Source of the DNA: Myxocyprinus asiaticus
Lineage: Eukaryota > Chordata > Actinopteri > Cypriniformes > Catostomidae
Direction of reading: 5' to 3'
DNA: 64,000 nt
NCBI RefSeq assembly: GCF_019703515.2
Contig: NC_059373.1
Location: 12,249,281-12,313,280, forward strand
The notes beneath the pieces are model-generated. The model was not told the origin of the DNA. It was given only the letters and a program-made list of their open reading frames with translations, and did not search any database. A program made the position numbers and the translations under genes. Positions 56,621 to 64,000 of this stretch are shown one piece after another. The number at the start of each line of letters is the position of its first letter. Within the stretch, counting starts at the first letter, position 1.

Positions 56621-58611
56621 AACCTATACACCAAATAATACTGTATGTAATGTATACTATCTGTTAAGTGGTACTTTCAACAGTGATATGGGCATATATC
56701 TGTTTTATACTGTAGTCCTTGTCCATGAAGTTTAATTACTTCTACTCATTTACCATAAATAAAGCTAAAGTATATTTTTTTGCTATCAAATTTCAATAAA
56801 AGGTTTATTTATTTATTTATTTTTCTCAAAAGAAAAATAAAGCACTGTGGCTCTGTGGCTCAAGCAAAATATTGCTTTGTTTGTTTAAGCAGCCTGATAT
56901 ACAGTATCAACATTGGCTCAAAAAATGTCATACAGATTTGATGGGAATACCTGTTTGTCTTAACCATGGAAGACAGTGGCGTATTTGAGAAACCAGAAGA
57001 GTTTAGGTCCGATTGTCAGTCTCAAAGCACCTTCCACCAATGAGTAAAAAAAAAAAAAAACTGTAAGCACTCCAACAGGCAAAACCTTGGACCTTATTTT
57101 ACAGTTTATAGCAGTACACTTTTATGGATACTGCATTCTTGTTACTGAACTTTTCCTGTTCGTCATGTTCCGAGGTGACTGTCCAAACACAGTATGTGTT
57201 TTCTTGTAAATTTCTTTGGAAAGAAAGCATCAGCCAAGAATATAGATGGAAATGTATCTAGTTGTTCCTGTTGGACCATTGATTTGAACTACATTCTCGT
57301 GTAAAAGTGAAACTTTTTTTTATTTCATTTGGTTTCACTTTGTGTAATATTGGAACATTTCGAAATCAGTTAAATGTATGGAATGAGAAAGTATACTGCA
57401 TTATCTTGTTCTGCTTCCTTGCTGTAAAGTAAGACACTTGGAGAGAAAGATAGAGAGAAAGAGAAAAGTAATTGAAGAGTATCAATGTTACCACACAGCT
57501 AACATCAGTTATTTTTTTGCCACTGAACAAATGAATCTGCATCCAACTGGAAATGTGCCACAATAGTATTGAGTTCTAAAACTACTGTACATTACAAAAT
57601 GGTAAACAATAAACTAATGTGAACTGAATGACTGAACATGCCTTCTCTAGCATAGCCAACTGGGCAAGGTAATATCGGAAACAGAAATTAATATTCCAGC
57701 TCTGTGCTTGCATGAAATGACAAAAGAATTAGGGGTTAATTTAAATGTATGTCTTAAGCTCAGTTGAGCTTGCAAACGTCCATGGTTATTCCCTTCTTGT
57801 CACTTTTTTATGTTTTAAAACTTTTCATTCTTTCACAAAGAGCGAACGAGAGAGAGTGAGAAATAATAAAAAGCTGGTGAATCCCCATGAAGCTCTCTAT
57901 GTGAACTGTCACATTAATAACCCAATGCTGGTATTCAAATTTTCTGTCGAAAGCTAAAGAAAGATTGAGTGCCCTGCTGTTGCACAGCCAAGATTGAAGA
58001 CATGTCTCATTGACATTGTTAAAAGTTTATGAAAATATATGAATCCTCAAATGCCATTGGCTCCACCGCTCCCAACTCTGCCCACTTTTATAAGAAATCG
58101 GTCTTTTAATCAAAATGATTGAATACTGTGAGGTTGAACTCAGGAATATGAATAAAAGTGGATGTGGAGGAGGTGGAGGGGGAGAGAAGGGCACAAGAGT
58201 ATAGTTCCATGCAAAGAGAAGCCTCCAATGTCTTATTTCAAGCTACAACCAGGTACAACATTCTCCCCCTCTTTTATTTTGGCCTAATCGTTGTATTGCT
58301 CACCCATCTTTAGACTCTGGGTGAATGGGTGAGCACATGTAGGAGCCAAGAAACTGTAACTGCAATCTATATCCTATTTTCAGACGTGCATGAGAGACAA
58401 AGGTAATTCTACATGGCCTTGTTGGCATTTCTCTTTCACAAAAAGGAGACAGCTGAGATACAGTACAAATGGATCTGATCAGCCGACAGATGAATGGGTA
58501 AAAGACAGATAGGAAAGAAGAGCGTGTACTTCACACAAGTATGTGAATGCAGACACTTCTAGCTAGGCAAACTCAATTTCTTGAGTTAGTTGCATTCCAA
58601 AATGTGTCTTT
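56621..58611. other. Intergenic spacer
   Basis: AT-rich with (TTTA)n at 56805-56822 and a poly-A run at 57046-57060. No gene or named repeat. Confidence 0.35.
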
Positions 58612-59942
58612 ATAAGAAGGTTTCATTTGTTAACATTAGTTAACAACATTAGTTAAAGGTGCAGTACGGAAGATTCAGAAACCCTTGTTATTAATGACAC
58701 CTGTGGCCGTTAAGTGAACTGCAGCCAGATACCTGTTGCTCTTGTCAAAATTATGATGTAACGTACAAAGAGACTGAATATGATTCACCAGCATCATGCT
58801 GACAGATGAGGTAGCATAATTAAAATTACACAGTTATGATTGTTTTACTACAAACTTTGAGACTAAATTAAAACTACTTATCAGCTAACATAGCATACTG
58901 ATACACACATAGAGCTACATACTAAAGAACTATACCAGACAGTTTACTGTTGCACTGCACTGTTATGTTGCACTATTGTATGTTCCGTATGTCATACGTT
59001 GTAATACAATCAAGAAACCAGCGTATTTGCTTAAATTTATCCTGTATACCTGACTTTTATTATAAAGAGAAGATCGTTGAATTTATTTGAAAGTTACAAA
59101 GCAAGGTGGCTTGCAATTCGTCAGCGTTAGCAGGCAAGATCAAGTTAGCTAAAATGACACAGATCAATCCTTATGGCACTATATTTCACATGCTTTGCAG
59201 TTATGTAAGCTTACCTGTCCAATAAGAAGAACACCAATTCAGGGTCGGTTTTGATCCCCAAAACCGAACGAAGGTCCCTCCAGGAATCAAATGCTTTGCT
59301 GATGTTCACTCTAGTTTTCGCTTGACCACAATCAAGTTCTTTTTTTATTTAAGTTTGCATAGGAGGCGGTGTTGTGCTGGGAGCTGGCCGTTTGCTGGAT
59401 TCCATCTCTAAGATAATGTTACCTAGTGTTGCAGACTGTTTGTTGTCGCTGTTGAATAGCGGAAAAGAAGCACTGAGCCAAGGCTCTCGGGAGCGTGCAT
59501 AAACGTCACATCCTTTGGATTTTCCCAGCAAAACCAACCTGCTCCCTTCACATGAAAATCAGTCTACAGGCTTTCATAGGCAACCTAGGAAGTCTGGGAA
59601 GGGCTCATTTTTTAAGTTGCGTTACAAGCTGTTCACACATTGGCAAAAAAAAAAAAAAAAAAAAAAGAACTAACAATGAACAATAATTATTAAGCATTTA
59701 TTAACCTTAGTTAATATTAAGTTCAACATATACTAGTACATTTTTAAAATCAAAAGTTGTATTTGTTAACATTAGTTAATGCACTATGAAATAACATATG
59801 AACTAACAATGAACAATTACATTTTTATTAACTAACAAAGATTAATAAATGCAGTAAAAAAATATATTATTAATTGTTAGTTCATGATACTTAATGCATT
59901 AACTAATGTTAACGAATGAAACCTTATTGTGAAGTGTTACCC
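58612..59942. repeat. 'aacattagttaa' fold-back repeat split by another repeat
   Basis: 58612-58652 carries the left end (ggtttcatttgttaacatta). The remainder resumes at about 59668 and ends 'gaaaccttattgtgaagtgt' at 59942. Between them lies a separate unit that starts TTAAAGGTGCAGTACGG at about 58653 and ends near 59643 at a poly-A run (59644-59666). The outer family is the same as at 24134-24458. Confidence 0.6.
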
Positions 59943-60867
59943 AATGTGTCACACCGCAATTTATAACACAACGCAAATACGCGCTGCATTCTCAATGTTG
60001 CCACAAGGGGTGCTACAGTGGACATTAGTGTGTAATTTCCGCTTCTCTTTCAAGCCAAAGTACGGTCATGGCGGAGCAACATTTAAAGAGAATAATGATG
60101 AGCAATTACAATAAAGTCAATACATTTATAGCAACTTGCCTGAGTAATAAGATTAATGGCACAGACTTTTCGAAGGAAACTATATCGCCCCCTTGAGTAC
60201 TTAGGTACGTCGCCACCACAGTAATGCAAGAACGCATGTTAAGCATGTTCAACCTGACGCTGGCATTGCATTGGCCAAGTGCTCGAATCCAAGCACAAGT
60301 ACTTGAGCAAAGTATGTTACGTGCCTGAAACAGGACAGACAACTCTTTTCTACTCCTATGTGTAAACATAACCTATTTTCGTCTTTCTTTGACATGCTGA
60401 ATCAAAGGCTGAGGCCTGTATGTATGTTTAGCTTAAACTGGCATGTGACATGTTGATGAGAGTTCATGCATGCCTAGGTGCCACTTTTCCCTTCACTGTC
60501 ATCTGAGGGAGGTTAGCAGGCGGAAAGGCCTCACAGGCCGGCAGCATGGCTCAACTACTGTCCACCACAGCCAGATAACCAGCTGTGAAACACACAGGAC
60601 AGAACAAGCTAATGGAAACTCTGTGATTCCCACTGGAGCATCAGATCAAAACACAGCTTCAAAACTTTTACTTTCATTGTCGTCAAGTGTTCGGCTTAGA
60701 CTAGCAGCCTCTTATTTGTTTGTCAAACGCAGAACAGCAGCTGCCGAGAATTCAGAGAGGATGAAACTGGGAAAAAGGCAAAATGCTTGTAAACTCAAAG
60801 ACTTCTAAAGACCACAACGTCATTGGTGATTATATGAATAGTATGAACCATTATACGAAACAATGTG
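59943..60867. other. Intergenic spacer
   Basis: A 112-codon frame at 60470-60808 is Ser/Thr-rich without domain features and is probably chance. No gene called. Confidence 0.3.
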
Positions 60868-61170
60868 TTAAAGGAATAATTGGTCCAAAAATGAAAATTC
60901 TGTCATTTTAGGCACCCCCATGTTATTCAAACCATTCACTTTTTTTCCAATGGAACAAAAAAGGAGAACACACTGAACAATGCCTATACAACAACAACCA
61001 TATGATGGTTCTACTGCAGCATTGAAGTTTTGTCTTAAAATTTGATGGCACCATAAAAGAGCCTAAAAGTAATTCATATGACCTGTGCGCTGTTACTTAT
61101 CTTCTGAAGACATACAATAGTTTTGTGTGAAGAACTGGTTGTTATTCCTCTTTTGCTGTAGCTCTGAAAT
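60868..61170. mobile_element. TTAA fold-back MITE, left part
   Basis: TTAAAGGAATAATTGGTCCA then 'aaaatgaaaattctgtcatt' and the inner phrases 'tatgacctgtgcgctgttac' and 'cttctgaagacatacaatag', as usual for this family. The right end is not found at the expected distance; a similar right end occurs at 62410. Confidence 0.6.
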
Positions 61171-62289
61171 CTTATATTTGAATGTGTTGTATGTGTCATA
61201 TTGGTCACAATATATGCAAAAACTAATGATGTTTTGCTGTCAATGACATAAAAAAAATAATAATAATAATAATGTGAATGAGAACTCAAATAAGATTTCA
61301 CAGCTTCAGCAGAGGGTATGATTATCAGTGAATAATGATTTAAAATGTCTCTCTGTTCTTTATACAAAGCTTATGGAACTTGACCAAGGTGGCACAATAA
61401 ACTAGCAGCTGGTGCTTTTTAAAAGTAGCTGTGTTGGTCTCAAAGCAGCCCAAACCACTACTCAAACTTATTAAATTGCATAATGAAAATAATTAACTAA
61501 ACTCAACAAAATAATGGGCAAAATAGCCAATTATGAAAGCTGAAATAAATGATACATCAAATTGCAAACAACTGTGCGTGTATCTCCAAGCTCCAACTCT
61601 TTCCTACGATGTCAATCGCGTACTTCACCTTTTCAATTATTAGACATTTGTTGCGAAGTCCCACCCATTTGAGAGCTCAAGAAATCATAAAATAGAGAAG
61701 CTGGGCTTCCAGGCTGAACAAAACTACACTGATCAAAAGCCCAGTGTCCAATAGGCAATCAGATGCAGATCCAATGCAAAAAGCTCTCAGGAAGCTCCCA
61801 CAGACATCTAGAGATGCATGGCCATGCCCACTGACTTTGCGTGTATTATTTATCACATAGCTCTGTGCTTAAGGCATAGCTCTCTTAAAATAGGGCCCAG
61901 TATAGTATAGTGTGTAATATAGTGCATTACAGTATCACATGGTATGGTATAGTACAGTACTGTGTATGACGCTTGATGCTTTTGGAACCTCTTGTCCAAT
62001 CAGCAGCAATCTTTTGTGCTATTGACTTGAATGGTACAGGTGGTATCCGCTAAACTCCCATTGAAACACAGCTTCAATAGCGCTTTATAGGTCATTCATC
62101 GACTTCTATGGACATGTTCACGGAGAAAAAAGCAGATTGCATTACTTAAACGAACAGTGCAATAGTGATGTGTGATTTTTTTTGCACTTATATTCGCTAT
62201 AATATAGTGAAATGCAAAAATAGTCATATGTAATTTACATAGCCTAGTCTTATATATTAAATTCATCATTGCCACATTTCTTATGACAA
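61171..62289. other. Intergenic spacer
   Basis: AT-rich, with (AAT)n at 61254-61273 and 'gtatagta' repeats near 61901-61960. No gene. Confidence 0.35.
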
Positions 62290-62413
62290 TTTAAATATTC
62301 TTCAAAATTTCTCCATTTGTGTTTTACAAAAAATAAAAATAACTTTATATGGGTTAAGTAAGGGTGTGCAAATAATGACAGAATATAATTTTTGGGATCA
62401 ACTATTCCTTTAA
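62290..62413. mobile_element. TTAA fold-back MITE, right end
   Basis: 'ctccatttgtgttttacaaa' and 'tttttgggatcaactattcctttaa' correspond to the right end of the family. Confidence 0.55.
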
Positions 62414-64000
62414 GAACTCTTACAACATGTGTTCCATAAGTGACTTCTTCACAATCATACATTTAACCTTGGAGTTTAGACGTTGTGACCCACTATACTA
62501 GATGCCACAAAGATTTCTTGGATCCACAAATTTTGCACACTCACATGCAAGCACATCAGGCTCCGATACCTGAGAAAGCTATTACCCCTTTCAGGTGCAG
62601 ATGATAATGACTAGGGGCAAGAGGAAAGGAGGAAAATGTTCTTGTGAAGCTATATAAATGAAAGGAGGGAAACAGAGAAAGAGAGATTGAGCACCTTGGG
62701 TTTGAGCAAGCTGTCCCGTCTTTTCGGCCCTCCCTCCACTCTATCATTGCTGTGGATGGATCCCGACCACAAGCGAGAACAGATGTAGAATGGAAAAGAC
62801 CTGCAAGACCAAAGTATAAAGGCACATGGAGTTTGCTTTGTACAAAATAGTCCACTTGGCTGCAAACGGGGTCTACAATTAGCTGGCTTTTATTTGATGT
62901 TGTGAGCAACACAATGACCAATTGTCACAAATATGTATGGAAAAAAGGCTAACCAATTCCACTGTCATAGAAACAGAAAATATGTCTTATAAAAATAATG
63001 CAAAATAGCTTCATGGCCAGTAAGAAATATTTATTGCAAGTACATTTTCTCGATTCAAGTTATTTTGGGATTTTGCCTGCATGCGATATCCCCTCCCATA
63101 CATAAGATGGCCAAAGTAATGACAGCATACTAATCCAACAATATACCCATAAAAAATCTTTTAGGATGAGGTTCAAATATGGTTTACCTATACTGTCTAA
63201 TGTACAACATTTACTACTGTGCATCTATAATGTCCTATTGTGTCACACTTGAACGGCACCTTAAGTGTCATTTGTTCTTGTAAGACAGTGTCTCCAGACA
63301 TTGTTTTGATTGGGAGTAGTCCCTTTCTAAACGTATCTTGGAATATTTCAGGGCCATCAAATTTGAAAACACATCTTCAAAGCTGCAAAAGAAGCATCAG
63401 TAATTGAGGTGATAAATCTATTTTTTCCTTCATCGCTGTCTCTTGCTTCGTGTCTTTTGAGTGTGTCGCTGATGAGTGGTAAATTGGAAATTATTCAGAG
63501 AGGTAACGGCACTCTTAGATGCAGTTCCATTATACTCTGTCAGTCATAGAAGACAGATAAATTACTCACATGTCAATCTACCCATCAAATGGCAGACAGG
63601 GGATTGTGGGACTGATCAATGGAGGAGAAAAAAGGATCCACTGTAATTCCTGTCTGTGTGACGGCATGAATAAATCAGAGGTCTTTTATATTTGGCAAAC
63701 ATTAACTCCTTTTTCACCTGAAATATATCACTGAATACTCATACACTCACATGCACAGGAATAAAAGACAAAGAATAATTGCAGGTCAAACCAGGGCAGG
63801 ACGAAGCGTCACAAGAAATCAGAGATCAAAAACACAATTAAAAAGTCTTTTGGTTGGGCTGTTAGGACCTGATGAGGTATTTGCTGTGATGTCAGAGTTT
63901 TCCGTGTGGCTTTTAATGGGAGAGAGGTTGTGTTCGATGGTGTTTAATGGTAGAGGAGAGAGGAAACACCTCTCGTGTTCAATAGCAAATTAATTGCTAC
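62414..64000. other. Intergenic spacer to window end
   Basis: Mixed-composition DNA without recognisable repeats or coding regions. The 121-codon minus-strand frame at 62556-62921 has no family features, and an 80-codon frame near the end likewise. Some islands (62690-62900 and 63280-63480) may be conserved but I cannot tell. Confidence 0.3.

Noticed and set aside
60470..60808. 112-codon Ser/Thr-rich frame
   Set aside because: No homology that I can recall and no gene structure around it.

Overview
This window looks like nuclear DNA from a teleost fish, most likely a cyprinid. The reasons are an L2-clade LINE with the typical fish tail, a tRNA-derived SINE with a 10-bp target duplication, TTAA-flanked and hAT-type MITEs that I recognise from carp and zebrafish relatives, many dinucleotide microsatellites, AT-rich spacer, and four DIRS-type retrotransposon copies. 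I find no host protein-coding gene, host exon, rRNA or true tRNA that I can defend. Every long reading frame with a recognisable product belongs to a mobile element, and every one of those is broken.

Layout. 1-2.3 kb: an internally deleted L2 LINE followed by the end of a Tc1-like element. 2.6-3.8 kb: a fold-back repeat with a TTAA-flanked MITE nested inside it. 3.8-6.4 kb: intergenic DNA with a long (CT)n. 6370-12612: the best-preserved DIRS element (copy A, minus strand), with inverted terminal repeats (ITRs), an internal complementary region (ICR), gag, reverse transcriptase/RNase H and tyrosine recombinase, all inactivated by frameshifts and stops. 12.6-26.8 kb: intergenic DNA with many short MITEs, microsatellites and a near-perfect hairpin. 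26804-28962: DIRS copy B (plus), 5' ITR and gag only. 29-35 kb: intergenic, with a V-SINE-like fragment. 35165-37042: DIRS copy C (minus), gag only and clearly diverged. 37-43.9 kb: intergenic. 43949-48104: DIRS copy D (plus), with both termini but without the recombinase and ICR. 48162-49788: a degenerate Tc1 transposon inserted in a (TA)n tract directly beside copy D. 50.8-52.7 kb: a SINE and other repeat fragments. 52.7-64 kb: intergenic DNA with hAT-type MITEs and nested repeats.

The DIRS copies make the window interesting. Together they show split inverted termini, an ICR matching both outer ends, GTT flanks in place of a conventional target duplication, a conserved palindromic leader before gag, a conserved cysteine/histidine module at the Gag N-terminus, and splice-like signals between gag and RT. 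Copy A alone retains the recombinase and ICR. Copies B-D could only ever have moved in trans.

Several moderately GC-balanced, non-repetitive islands in the spacers resemble conserved non-coding elements of a developmental gene desert. That is an impression which only alignment can test. Family names for short repeats rest on recalled consensus sequences and were not searched.
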